Shown: one piece after another, positions 47,201 to 59,345 of the stretch | How positions within the stretch are numbered: the first letter of the stretch is position 1 | Layout: each line of letters opens with the position of its first letter | Assembly (NCBI GenBank): GCA_011316305.1 | Contig: SAUG01000048.1 | Location: forward strand, 1 to 64,000 | Direction of reading: 5' to 3' | Length of the DNA stretch: 64,000 nt | Source of the DNA: Rusavskia elegans | Lineage: Eukaryota; Ascomycota; Lecanoromycetes; Teloschistales; Teloschistaceae | Position numbers and translations under genes: made by a program | Notes under the pieces: generated by a model | What the model was told of the DNA's origin: nothing | The model's database searches: none | What the model saw: the letters and a program-made list of their open reading frames with translations, nothing else

Positions 47201-47942
47201 CTTTCGGGAGCGCTGAGCCCGATGTAGCCTTGTTCACATCTGTACCGGTACCTTTTGTTTCCGAAGGTTCTGGAGCAGGAGGTACGGGCGCGGCATCAGC
47301 GACAGATGCAGCCTGACCTTCACGTCCGGACTCGGGCAAAAGAGCAGAAGATTCAGAGACAGGTTGAGAAACGCGATTTGGAACAGCAACTAGAAGACTC
47401 TCTATAGAAACATTATCCTGTGACGGTAAAGTCTCTGTGGTAGTGCTATGATCTAGATCAGACGAAGTGACGGCAGAAGCTCTGGGAGCTTGTTCAGCGC
47501 TCCCAGCGTCATCATACCCAATTGCCTCTGCAAGGGCTCCTGTAGGTGTATCGACTTTGGACGGAACATTGGCGACTTGGATGTTTACGGGCGAAGAAGA
47601 AGAAGAGGAGGAATTTGACATGGACCGTGATTGACTCCGACCATCATCCTCGTCAACGGCTTGATCTTTTAGACCAGTTGCCGCAACATGGCCGTTTGAT
47701 GACAGGCCAGGAGATTGTAAAGCGTTGGGTTGATTCACTGCACCAAGGGAAGGGAGATTGTCTTGGGCGGGATAAGGAGAGAAAGTGTCTGGCACAGCTT
47801 GGGCAGGATCATATTCATCAGAAGAGATAGATTCTGTCTGCTTTCCACCGGCACCATCTGCCTCGTACTGTACCGCTTCTTCAGCATCCTTTTGATCTTT
47901 CATACTCTGCAGGAATGCATCCTCCGCACTCATGTCTGCCAT
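44250..47942 (-). CDS. RNA14: mRNA 3'-end-processing protein RNA14 (CstF-77)
   Basis: Five exons, 47034..47942, 46549..46980, 45474..46500, 44471..45421 and 44250..44293, close in frame to 1120 residues. An acidic, low-complexity N-terminus (MADMSAEDAFLQSMKDQKD) precedes HAT repeats such as DAWLELISEYRKRNKIQEAR and LQLWSAYLDHIRRRN. The Suf domain has WKKWIQWEKDDPLVL, FWPELWYDAAEFCFQ and ATKKIFERGLKLFPEDEMFA, then NARVIFETVVNRL. The C-terminal 250 residues are Pro/Gln-rich with FIPHKVVEHVQKMN, the monkeytail-like Rna15/hinge-binding region. The last exon encodes only DMPGVPGQYHPYNR. Rna14 is the scaffold of cleavage factor IA in pre-mRNA 3'-end formation. Size and order match fungal orthologues. 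Confidence 0.95.
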
Positions 47943-49045
47943 GATGGCAGCCGAAGGACCGCTTCGTCCTCAGGTTTTGAGATCGATGTAGAGGGAGAGG
48001 GCGGTTTGATGGATATGGTGTGTGTTTTGGTATCGCAGCTTGATCTGTCAGAATATGATCGAGAGTCTGTGATGATGGTTAGGATGCGCGTGATTTGTCT
48101 GCCGAATGCGCTGGTCGGAAGAATGTTTCAGGAATGGGAATCTAGTTGATGTGAGTGCAGCGTATGGAGCAACAGTGGATGTACCCAAAGGTTGAAAACG
48201 ACTGATCTTTGGTCAATAGGAGTCAGGTATTGATGAACAAGAAGACTGCGCCTGATCAACGAAGGCCATTGTGATCTTGATGAAAGTTCAGGTTTCAACA
48301 GCACCACCACTCAATTGTTCTTGGCTAGCTTAGCTTGCTCCTGACGGTAAGTTCCGCAGTGAGTGGCTGACTGACTAATCAAACACGTGGACCGAGTGAC
48401 CTCCCAGCGGAATTTTCCGGTTACACCCGCCACCATAACCTCCGCTTAAACCCAACCTATCCAACCCTTTGCACGGCGTAAGTGTCTAACAGATTTGAAC
48501 TTTTGCACAGTCACCACTGCGGCGTACCATACAAGATATGTGGTTGTATTCTGCTTAGCAAGGTACCTTTACTCGTCGCTTTTCTTACTCCGTGCATTTT
48601 GTGCGAAGGACTTGAAGTGCAGAATAGATGCACAGCGCGAGTGATCCCCATTCCTTCAATACCACAGCGATCCCTCAGCTACCAAATCTGATGGCCGAGT
48701 TCGGAGGGTGTGCTGTGACCTGGCGTGCTGCTGTTCATCGCCAACGACATGGGCAGGCGGGGTGGAAGAGGCACGCTCGCCCATCTGGTATAGCAGCGAC
48801 AGACACGCTTGCCGTAGATGTTGGGTGATTAGGAGAACGCAAGCGTCCTCATGTGCAAAAAGCCCCTAGTCTGCATTCGCTTGCATGATAGAACTGAAAA
48901 TATTGATCGACTCGATTTAAGGCTTAGTGTAGTAAGTTGTCATTACCCTCCCTACTCCTATGGTTGCCTCAGCCATCCCCTGACCACTGGGAGTAATCCA
49001 TATCGCAGCCATCTCGTGGCACCTGATGTACCGATGGCTGGCTGG
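47943..49045. other. gene-free stretch, RNA14 upstream region
   Basis: About 1.1 kb between the RNA14 start and the 3' end of the SDR gene. Only short overlapping frames of 60-90 codons. No RNA gene or repeat seen. Confidence 0.45.
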
Positions 49046-50532
49046 TTACAGTCCATCTAGACCGGCTTGCAGTTCCGGCACGTTGGCTTTCAACTCCTCA
49101 ATTACCTCGTTCCACACCGATCTCTGCAGCGCCCTCGCCTTATTACTGCTGATGATGGTAACCGCTTTCCTATCGACGCGCATGCTTTGTCAGTACTCAC
49201 TCGGCCAGGCTTCACTTGGGTTAACACGGCAGGCTTGCCTCCGTGTCATGACATACCGGCGGTACTGGTCGGCCGTCAGCCAATAATTGAAGAATTCGCC
49301 CTAAAACGCACATCATCAGTACATTAATCCAAGACTTAAGGCGAAACGAACTCCTTGACTGTCGAGAGCGGAATATGCGTGCGTGCCACTCACATGATTC
49401 TCCTTCGGCTTCAGGGCGGCCATGACGCAGATCCTGGCGCCCGACTCGGCCGTCTTGGCGGTTATCAGCAGAGTTAGGAAGACACAGAGCTCATGGAACC
49501 ACGATCTCGAGGCGATATGGCGGCCGATATCGGTTTTCACCATCCCGGGACATACGCTGTTGACGACGACGAGAGGGCTGGTTGGGGATGACAAACCGTC
49601 AGTCAGCCCAGATGTGTGTCTGCTGCGAATAGTGATAGGGCTAGGTAGGTAGGCCGAGGTGGAAGAGGAGGTGGACATGGGATTAGATGGACGGACGGGG
49701 TTTGGGGGCTCCTTTCTTACTCGCCGTCCGGCCCTCGCGCCAGTCTGCTGATCTCCTCGATCGTGTACATAACCAGAAGCTTGCTGATGGCGTAATTGGG
49801 CTCCGCGTCCCACCAATAGCCTGGCCAGTTGTCCTTGCTGCACACCTGTCGCAGGATGCCGTCCTCTCGCTGCGACCACCTGGCCAGCTGATCGAGGTCG
49901 GGGTAGAGATGCTCGCGCGTGGAGAGGAAGACTAGATGCGCCGGCGACGGTCGATGATCCCGGGCTCCACGCATCCACCCCAGTAGAAGCAGGCCGACGA
50001 GCGTCGTGCCGATGGTGTTAATTTGGATTGTTTTCTCCCTAGACCACTTGCGCGTCAGACAGATAGATTCCAGATGCGGGCGTGTTAAAATAGTATAGTG
50101 CAGAGTCAAGTGAGCGAGAGATGGTACCTACCATCCTTCGGCACTCTCCTCCCAGTGAGAGTTGACGATGCCGCCGTTCATAATCGCCACGTCCAGCGCG
50201 TCGGGGCCGGGGAGACTACTTTTGAGCTTGGCCATGAGGCTGGTGCACGAGTCGTAGCGTTCCAAGTCCAGCTCCAGACACGAGATGTCGCCTTTGCGAG
50301 AGGGCCCCGCCGCTTCTTCTATGTGCCGTTTCGCGGTATCCCCACGAGATGCTACGCGGGATGTGATGATGATGTTGGCACCGAGGGTCGCAAAGTGCAC
50401 GGCAGCAGCTAGCCCGATGCCGGCAGTGGCGCCGACGATGAGGACTGTCTGCCCGTCAAAGGTCCCAGCCGGGGGCAACGACGCTGGCACGAAACGCCCC
50501 ACGACCCGTTGTAGAGGAGCGTCAAGCAACAT
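49046..50532 (-). CDS. short-chain dehydrogenase/reductase
   Basis: Five exons, 50132..50532, 49721..50038, 49394..49577, 49257..49300 and 49046..49145, close in frame to 348 residues. Rossmann features: cofactor loop TVLIVGATAGIGLAAAVHF, the D-x-D-x region CLELDLERYDS, VAIMNGGIV, the catalytic pair in NYAISKLLVMY (YxxxK), and VNSVCPGMVKTDIGRH after it. The C-terminal exons give FFNYWLTADQYRR joined to NKARALQRSVWNEVIEELKA. SDRs reduce carbonyls or oxidise alcohols with NAD(P); this one resembles retinol-dehydrogenase-like fungal members, substrate unknown. Reading through the last intron (111 nt, GTATGT donor) hits a TGA, so correct splicing is needed. It is the last gene before the AT-rich block, about 450 nt away. 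Confidence 0.88.
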
Positions 50533-50980
50533 GTCTTGGCGTCTTAGTTCTGTAAGGTAGATGGGTCGAAGCTCAATGTTCTACTTGGCAGAAAGGAAGG
50601 TCCTTAGCTGAGTTTCCAGACAAGATATGATATCTGATGACATGTAATGTTGAAACTTAGCTTACTTTTAGGGTTTGGCAAGCACTAGTAACTGACTGGA
50701 AGGCCTACTCAAGGTGCCTACAGAATGCATGGCGAAAACAAAATTAGGGGGCAGTGAAGATGAAAGTGCAGGAAGGAAGGCTTGGAGCTAGGCTGGTGCT
50801 ACCTTAAGCTGATGTTTTGCCCAGGTACAAATTGGAGGCCTACAGTGAAGCGAGTGCACAGTAATTTGAGTATGATAAATATTTATGATAATTATTATCG
50901 AACTCTAAGGTATATATACGAAGAAGAAAGTACCTTAGACCTAAAACTAAACCGAAGGCTAGTTCTACGGATCCAGCCCG
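50533..50980. other. transition zone to the AT-rich block
   Basis: Upstream region of the SDR gene. Composition is normal to about 50860, then becomes AT-rich within about 100 bases. Confidence 0.55.
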
Positions 50981-51388
50981 GATAGATTTAACGTGGTAGA
51001 TCTACTAGTAAATCTACTAATAAATAGCCTTATAGTTATCGGTTTCGAAAATTTTTGATATATAAAAGAAATTCTTCGATTAAAATCGCTATAATAAATA
51101 CGAATTCGTCGTTATATCGAACCGATATAATCTATTTATTCGTATTTTATTTTACAATCTATAATCGATTCTATATTAATTAAAATTCTATTTAATAAAT
51201 CTAGACTGGTCGTCGGATCGGATTTCAAATTTAGATTAATTAATTTAAACTGGCCGTCGGATCGGATTTCGAATTCGAATTAAAAAAATCGATCCGATCC
51301 GAATCGGTTCCGACTTTTTTAGATATCGAACCGATAGATTTTCGATTTCTAGTTTATAATTCGATTCGATTCGAAAATACCGTGAAAT

Positions 51389-52125
51389 TTATATAATTTA
51401 TATTAAAATACCTAGTATAAAAATTATATCAATTTTATTAAAAAAGTTTTAATTAATTAATTATATTAACTAAAAAGATTTTAGTTAAATTGAATATATT
51501 ATCTAAATATATTATTTAAAAATATATTTAATAAATTAATTATTTATAATATTTTATTATATATAAAAAACTTGATAGATCGAATCGAATTATTTAAACC
51601 GTTAAAAATTCGAATCGAATTTTCGAAATACCGACGAAAACCCGTATCGAAATAACTAGTTTAAACTAATTCGATTCGATCCGATTCGATCCGGTTTCGG
51701 ATCGAACTCGAATTTTCGGATTTAATTCGTTGAAATCGTTAAATCCGTTAAATATTATTATAAAAATATAGTTCTAGTATAAAAATTATATTTATTTATC
51801 TAAAAAATTTCTAATTGATTAATTACGCTAGTTAAAAAGTTTTTAATTAAATTAAATATATTTTCTAAATATATTATTTTAATATAAAAATAATTAATTT
51901 ATTAATAATAGTATTATATTATATATAGAAAATTCAACGAATCGAATCGAATTTTTATTAATTTTTATTTTATAATTCGATCCGATTTTCGATTTTAATA
52001 TTAAAAACTAATCCGATCCGTTTAACGGATTAGATCGAATCGATTTATTAAAACTCGGATCGAATTTCCGAAATATCGATAGAAATTCGTATCGAAATAG
52101 ATAATTTAAATAAATCGTTAAAAAT
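51389..52125 (+). repeat. two diverged direct-repeat copies in the AT-rich block
   Basis: A segment at about 51389..51667 recurs at about 51751..52125. Shared landmarks are CTAGTATAAAAATTATAT (51412 and 51774) and CGTATCGAAATA (51643 and 52088); the second copy is about 80 bases longer. GATCCGATTCGAATC-like words recur around both. They look like heavily mutated copies of one repeat. Confidence 0.55.
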
Positions 52126-52798
52126 ATAATTTAAAATTTATTTTTAATATTAAAAAGACTTTATCTAATCTATATTATATTTTTAAAAAATTTCTTTATT
52201 TTTTTAAATTTTTTTTTTCAAATTTAGTATATATTTAATCTTTTTCAAATTTTTCAAATTTTAATAATAGTAGATAAAACGATACGAACGTCTTTTTAGA
52301 AATTTTTAGTCTAAAACTTTGATTTATATTTATTTTCGGATACTAAATTTGATTTTTTTTAATTTCGAAAAATACTAATATCGAAATAATATAAAAAAAT
52401 TATAAAAATATTAAATTGCTAGTATTAAATCCGTATCTATTATATAATTTTAAAATTAATAGATAATATAATATTAGTAAAAGAAATATTCAAATAATAA
52501 AATTAATATATTTTTAATTATAATATTTCAGATATTATATAAATATATATAATAAAAAAATTGAATTTAAAAAAAATTAAATTATTTATTTTTATAATAA
52601 TCGAATTAAATAAATTTTTAAAATTTATATCTTCTATAGATTATCAAATTATATCAAAGATTATAGATAGAAACGATTTAAATAATATAAATTATCGATA
52701 ATAATATCGTATATAATAGATTTATAATTATAGATTTTTTTATTAAAAATAAATAGTTTCGATTAATTTTAAAATTATAGAAAAAAATTTGATCTAAA

Positions 52799-52895
52799 TG
52801 GCGTAATGGCAACGCTGCGTAATCTAAAAACCCAACGGATTCAACGATTTTCGGAATTAACGGAATTAATCTAGCGGGTCGGAAATTCGAATCTT
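52799..52895 (+). other. possible pol III promoter boxes of a tRNA-derived repeat
   Basis: TGGCGTAATGGCAACGC at 52799..52815 fits a box A/D-arm, and AAATTCGAATCTTT about 70 bases on resembles a box B/T-arm with G-to-A and C-to-T damage. The flanking acceptor-stem halves do not pair, so this is not an intact tRNA gene. A mutated SINE or tRNA relic is possible; chance is not excluded. Confidence 0.25.
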
Positions 52896-53107
52896 TCGAA
52901 AACCAATTCTAATATTTGAATTTTTTTCTATCGACAAAGTCGATTTTATATAAAGTTTTTATATAGAAAATTTATATAATAGATTACTTTGGCTTGAAAT
53001 AGTCAATTCGATCGAAATAAATTGAATTAATTAAAGTTAAATAGACTACGGTTTCTCTCTGAATTTTAGTTTAGATCTAGTTTTTTCGGAAATTCTAAAT
53101 TGAATTC

Positions 53108-53347
53108 TGTAAAGTCGGTATATTTCTAGAACAATATACGATTATAGACTAGACGAAAGGTTTATTATAGAACTAATTTATACTCTGGAAAGACTGGGGT
53201 ATAGCCTAGTAATAAGAGAAAAAGAGAAAGTAGAAAAGGATCGAAATCCGATATACTAGCGACGCTCTAGCGACTAGACGGCGAGTCTCGTCTCTAAACG
53301 TCCTAATTATATCTCTAAAGTCTATATAACGCGTTTAACGCTTTATA
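53108..53347 (-). repeat. LTR, left copy
   Basis: 240 bp, starting TGTAAAGTCGG and ending ...GCTTTATA. It aligns end to end without gaps to 61787..62026; the differences I noted are C/T or G/A transitions. With the element on the minus strand this is the 3' LTR. Confidence 0.85.
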
Positions 53348-55579
53348 ATTACCTTTTTTTTTAGCGATATCGTCTTTAATATTATATTATATCTGTATAT
53401 ATATTTATAGTATTTATTAAATAAATCTATTAATTTTATAGTTAACTATAAAGATTAAAAAAAGTAAAAAAGAGAATTATTCTATAGCTATTATTATAAT
53501 TAGCCTCTATTTATATATAATTCTATTTTAGTTATTTAGATATATACTAGAATAAAGCTAAAAGATAAAACTAAAAGGCGGTACTATTTAAATTCGAATC
53601 TAAATTTTCTATTTAACGAGATACGATTATAATTATAATTAAAACTGCTAGCCGCTATATTATAGTACCGGTTAAATTAACGTAATAACTTTATTTTAAT
53701 TTATATATTTAAAGTAGTATACTATATCCATAGGTATATACTATAGCCGCGTATTTATAAATATACGGTTTATAAATAATATTAGATAAAAGTTCTAATA
53801 AATATAATTAAATTCGAATCTAATATAAATATTAAAGGATGTTAAATAGTAAATAAACGTTCGGAACGATATAGTTTCGACGCGCTAGCGATAATATAAT
53901 AATACTTTATTTAATAGAAATTCTAATTTTTTATATTTTATTTATTCGAAAAGTTTTTTACTATTTATATAAGTTTTTTACTATTATATATATAGATATA
54001 TCTTTTTTTAATATATATTAGATATTTTCGCTATATAACTAGCGATTATAGTAATATTAATCGTTTATATTCTATCTTCGAATATTTAAAAGACTATTTT
54101 ACTAATATTTACTCTAAATATAAAAAGGATAGAAAGAGTCTATTCGACTATAAAATAGTATAATTTTTTCTATTATATTAATTTAAAGTTAACTATAATA
54201 AATACTTTATTCTTTCGATTCGGCTATAAAATAAATAATAAATATTTACGGATTTACGATTTAAAATAAAAAAAAACTATTTTTTAATAACTATAAATTT
54301 ATAAAAAAGCTTGTTTCGAATATTATAAATATTATTAAATATATTTCTATTTCTAATACGATACTATATAATTTTATATAGATATTTACGACTTTTAACT
54401 ATTTCGCGGCGACGTTAAACTCTATTTTTAAACGTCTAGATACGTATAAATACGCTAACTAAAGTTTAATTTAAAAAAATAAAGCTATATAAACTAAATT
54501 GGCTATTTTAAAATATAAATTTTATAAATATAAAGTATAGTAAATCGTTATTATTTTTAACTTTCTTTTATAAAACTTCGGCTTCCTTTTATATTTACTA
54601 TCTCTATTTATTTTTTATTATAAAAGCTCCGCCTTGCCGGCGATATCTAGGCTTTGATTTTTCGGAATAGATATTACTAGTATTTCGATAGTAGTATATA
54701 TATCTATTATAGTATTCTATTCTACTATTATATTATATCCGTCTTTTGGTCTAAAATCTTTAAATATAATTCGATAATCTTTTATATAAGATAGTTAATT
54801 ATTAACGCGTTACTATAAAATCGGGTAATATTCTGTAAATTATAATATTTTCTTTTATAGGAAAATACGAATTTTATCTATTTTCGGCTAGTACCGTTTA
54901 TTAGAATTTAGATAATAGATTAGATAGATCTGTTTCGATATATACGCCGACTTTAAAATATCCGATATCGATAATCGAATAATCTATATCTACTATCGAG
55001 ATTTCTTTATATAAATTAATATTCCTTTTATCTTTCTAGTTATTTTCGAAGCTAATACGACCCCCTAGTAGACTGTTCTATATATTTAATAACTATAATA
55101 ATAAAAAGTTATATTAAATTATCTCTCTATATACTATTAAATAAAAGGAGGATATATATTTATTTCCAGTAATTTTATTATAGTTTCTATCAACTCTTTT
55201 ATCTACTATTCTATTATAGTTTTTATTAATTTTTCTACGCGTAACTTTAAAGGCGTTAGAAGTATTCGGATCCTAATTTTTAAAAATTGGAATTACCGAT
55301 ACCCCGGCTCTTTAGATAGTTTCTTTACTAAATAGTTTAACGTCTTTTAATATTTTCGATTCCGTCTATAAATTTCTATAAATCTTTTTTTCGATAGTAT
55401 TAAAGTAGATTATTTTTCCGGTACTATTTTCCCCGCCTATTATAAAATAAAAAGATAGCCTAAAATAAAAGTATATAATAAAACTAGGTCGGTTATATAA
55501 TTATAGATATCTAAAAATTAAAATATATAATCTATATTATAATAAATAAAGTCTCTAGTATTATAGATTTATCAGCATT

Positions 55580-55680
55580 TCTCAAAACCGGCTTGAAGCC
55601 GGTTTCAGCCGTCTTAGCCGTTTTAGCCGGTTTCGGGTATACCCGAAGCTGCGTGGCTAAACGGCTAAGACGGCTAAGAA
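55580..55680. repeat. GC-rich hairpin island that escaped RIP
   Basis: A roughly 100-bp stretch much richer in G and C than everything around it. Two arms pair (55608..55628, GCCGTCTTAGCCGTTTTAGCC, with 55654..55673) around a CGGGTATACCCG centre. A second small palindrome, ACCGGCTTGAAGCCGGT, lies just left. It interrupts the retrotransposon interior. Confidence 0.7.
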
Positions 55681-56009
55681 AATTTAGAGATTCGATTTTA
55701 AACTCGTTTAAGTCCTTATTAGTAGTTAGTAGGCCTATATACGCCTATATATAACGCTAGGCTAGCTTTATCTAGATCGAAAATATTAGATTTCCTTACT
55801 AGAATCTAACTAGATTAGGTCTAGCGTAGTTCATTAAATAGATATTCGATTTCCCTTATTCCCGCTTTTAGCGGCGGCTGTTAAACTTTATTTTCGAGTT
55901 AGATTATATAGATTTATTTTTAGCTTATATATAGATCCTATTTTAGACTGTTTACTTAGTAGATATTCGTACTATAGATATTATTAGAGTTCCAATCTAT
56001 CGAAAATCC

Positions 56010-56062
56010 ACTTTTTGGATTTTTGGATTATTTAGATTTTTGGATTATTTGGATTGAAATAG
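56010..56062 (+). repeat. short tandem repeat
   Basis: Two to three copies of a 17-base word close to TTTTTGGATTATTTGGA, inside the retrotransposon interior. Confidence 0.6.
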
Positions 56063-57009
56063 CTGTCAGCCGGTCTAATCTGAAAATCCATTTTAGAATT
56101 CGCTGATATTCTATAGAATAATTTAAAAGAATTTATTAACTATAAATCTACATTTAGATATATAATATATATATTCTATAAACGTCTAACGCCTATAATT
56201 ATAGTTTATTTCTATTAAATTCTATTTTTTATATATTTTTTTATTAGAAGGTTATTTTAATTATATATTTCGACAAGTTTCTATATATTTTTAAGATCTT
56301 TTTATAGCTACTAGAAATTATATTTTTTTTAGCTAACTAGTCTATTTAATTAGATATTTAACTTTTAGTTCCTCGCTTTTTTTAGATTTTATAAATCTTT
56401 TATTTAAAATAATTTCTACTTTCTATTTTTTTTTATTATTAATAAGGTCCGATAATAGATATTCTAGTAGTTCGCTATTCTAGTAGTAATAGAACTTTTC
56501 TAATAAAAATATATAAAAAGTATTATAAATCTTTAATCTAATTAGAAAAATTAATCGGTAAATTTAAAAGTTTATATATTTTAGAATCCGATATAATTTT
56601 ATAAATTTAAAAATAATCTTTTTCGATTATTTAAACTTTAGATTTTTTATAGATAATAGTATTAAATTATTAACTTTATATTCTATCGGTTAATATTTCT
56701 TATTATAATATTTAATCTAGTTTATTTAAACTTTATTCTAATTTATAAATATCGTTTTATATATTTTTTATAAATTTACGATTTTTTTTTTACTACTAGT
56801 ACCTTTATATTTACTATTTTCCTTTCTACGATATTATTTTTAATACCTTTAAATATTATATTTAGATTATAGTTTATAAACGCCTTAAAAAGAGATATTT
56901 TTATAATATTATATTTACTATTATTATATACGAATTTAGTTAAAAATAGAAATTTAATCTAGTTTTTCTATTTTTTATAAATATATACTTTTAGATAATA
57001 TTCTAATAA

Positions 57010-57150
57010 TTAATTCTATCGTTTAATTTATCTATTTATTTAAAGATAGAACGTAGTATTTAAACGACGTTTAATCTTTAGATAATAGTAGATTTCTAAC
57101 TAGAATTCGCTTATAAATAGCGAGTCTCTATCGCTAATGTTCCTATTAGA
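57010..57150 (-). pseudogene. integrase core remnant
   Basis: Minus-strand text reads ISDRDSLFISEF, then LKIKRRL a little further on, matching the SDRD..F.S.FW and following part of the retroviral-type integrase catalytic core. It lies downstream of the RT on the same strand, as expected for Ty3/gypsy. Confidence 0.65.
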
Positions 57151-58929
57151 AATAAATCTTTTATACTAAAGTTTATTAATAATAAACTCCGTAAAATTCT
57201 TTGTATTAATTATTTTATAATAAAGAATATACCTCGCTATTTTAGTAAATCGATCGATAGCTATAAATACTAAATCTACTATATTTTAAAAATATCGAAT
57301 AGATAGTAATCTAGTAATAAAATCTATCGCTATTTCCTTTTATAGCTATATAAAATATAGAAGATTTTAAAACTTTCTATATAGTTTATATCTATAGATT
57401 TTAATTTATTAATAGATATTATATATTTCTATTTCCTTTTTAATATATTTAGATATTTTCGGCTAGCTATAGCTACGACGAATAAACGATAATATTTACT
57501 AATATTTAAAATATCCAGCTATAGAATTATTATAGTATTTTACTAGAAACTTTATATATAGTACTTTATCTTCGAATATATATAAAGATTTTTTATAAAA
57601 AAGAAAATTAGTTTCTGCTTCTATATTTTATAGCCCGGCTTTCTTTTTTAATTTATACCAGATAGTTTTTAAATATTTTTAAATATCGGCGTTCTAAATT
57701 TAAAGCTAGATAAATATATCGCTTATATTAGAAGTTATTTTTTTATAAACCGTTTTATTAATAATAGCTTTCTATATTATTTAATATAGAATATCTAGGC
57801 TATAGTATATATTTCTAGTAATAGAATCTATTCTATTATTATATTCTTTATCGAAAATAGTTATTACTAATCTATTACTACCGCGCCGACGGTTTATTAT
57901 ATCCGGAGGTAATTTCGATATATAAAATATATCGCGTCCTTTATTTAATAATAGAAGATTAATTCTATTATTTTTAGAATTTTTAGATTCTATAAAAGGT
58001 TTTCTAGATTTTTTAGTTATATATCTATATAAAGTATATATAATTTAAATATTTTATATAATAAATAGTTTACTAATAGATTTATAGCTAGTAAAATTTA
58101 GTTTCTACTTAAATATAGATAATATTATCTAGATTTCAGGATTAATATCTTTATAATTCGGTTTTCTAAAAGGCGGATTAATTAGATTAATCTTTTTTAG
58201 ATAATAGAAAATATTAAAATCTATAGCAGCTAATTTAATAACCTAGTAATATTATCGAATATTAAATTTTTTAATTTTTATAAAACCCCGAAGGTTATTA
58301 TAATTTATCCAGACTTTTACTATATATTTTATATCTTTAAAATAATATTTCTATTATATAAAAACTTTAATAATAATAAAAAATTCGGTATTATATATTT
58401 TATAATTATATTCGGTAAAAATTATTTTTTTTAACTAGAATATAATTAGGCGCTAGCGGCTTATTTTTATTAGATTAAAATATAATTCTAGTTAATCTAA
58501 TTCTAGAAATATTAGTTTCGATATAGATTTCTTTTTCTAAATCGAAGTACTATAATATTCTATTAGTATTAAAAGTATATTTTAGTTTTTTAAAAGTTTT
58601 TTAAATTCTAATAGTCTAGTAAAACGGTTCTAATTTCTTTTCGGCTATATTTTCCATAAGTAAATTTATTAGAGACGCTATAATCCGAAAATACTAGTAA
58701 ATAAAGTACTAATAGAAGTTAATAAATTTTAAAAAATTCTATACTACTTCCCGATAAATCTTTAGAACTGGCTATTTTTAAATAGTTTTTATTTATTCCG
58801 GGTCTATCGATATACTTTCTATAGATACGATAAAGTTTAAAAACTCTATACTTTTAATATTAAAAGTATACTTTTTAAAATTAAAGTATAGCTACGCGTT
58901 AGAAAACTTTTAAACGATTTATCTAATAT

Positions 58930-59345
58930 ATTTCTAATATTTATTTTCCGAATTAAAGAAAATTAAAATATTATCTAGGTAGACTATATAGTAAATATTA
59001 ACTAATTCTTTTAAAGCCCGATTAATATAGATTTAGAAAATCGTAGGTATATAAGTAAAATCGAAAAATATTATAAAATATTTAAAATATCTATACTTTA
59101 TATAAATCGCGGTTTTCTATTTATTATTTTTTTTAATTTTAATTTAATAGTAGGTATCTTTAATTTTATATTTAGAAAAATTTTTTACTCTAGATAATCG
59201 ATCTAGGACTTTAAAGATAAAAGGTAAAAGATAACGGTTTTTAATTATTATTTTATTAAAGCTTCTATAGTCGATATATATATAAAGACTACTATCTTTT
59301 TTTAATATAAAAAGGATTAGAATTCCTATAGAAGATATTAAATAA
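58930..59345 (-). pseudogene. reverse transcriptase remnant (Ty3/gypsy pol)
   Basis: Minus-strand translation reads IGILILFILKKDSSLYIYID followed by YRSFNKIIIKNRYLLP and KVLDRLS, with in-frame stops. It parallels the canonical gypsy RT text (I/FVKKKDGSLR, DYRxLNxxTxKNRYPLP, LDRL). Downstream, about 58940-58995, it reads VYLDNILIF where active enzymes have YLDD. Many codon changes are those expected from G-to-A mutation. Confidence 0.8.

Noticed and set aside
49170..49256. Premature stop in the SDR gene
   Set aside because: The TGA lies inside an intron; splicing GTATGT (49256) to CAG (49146) gives the expected C-terminal helix.
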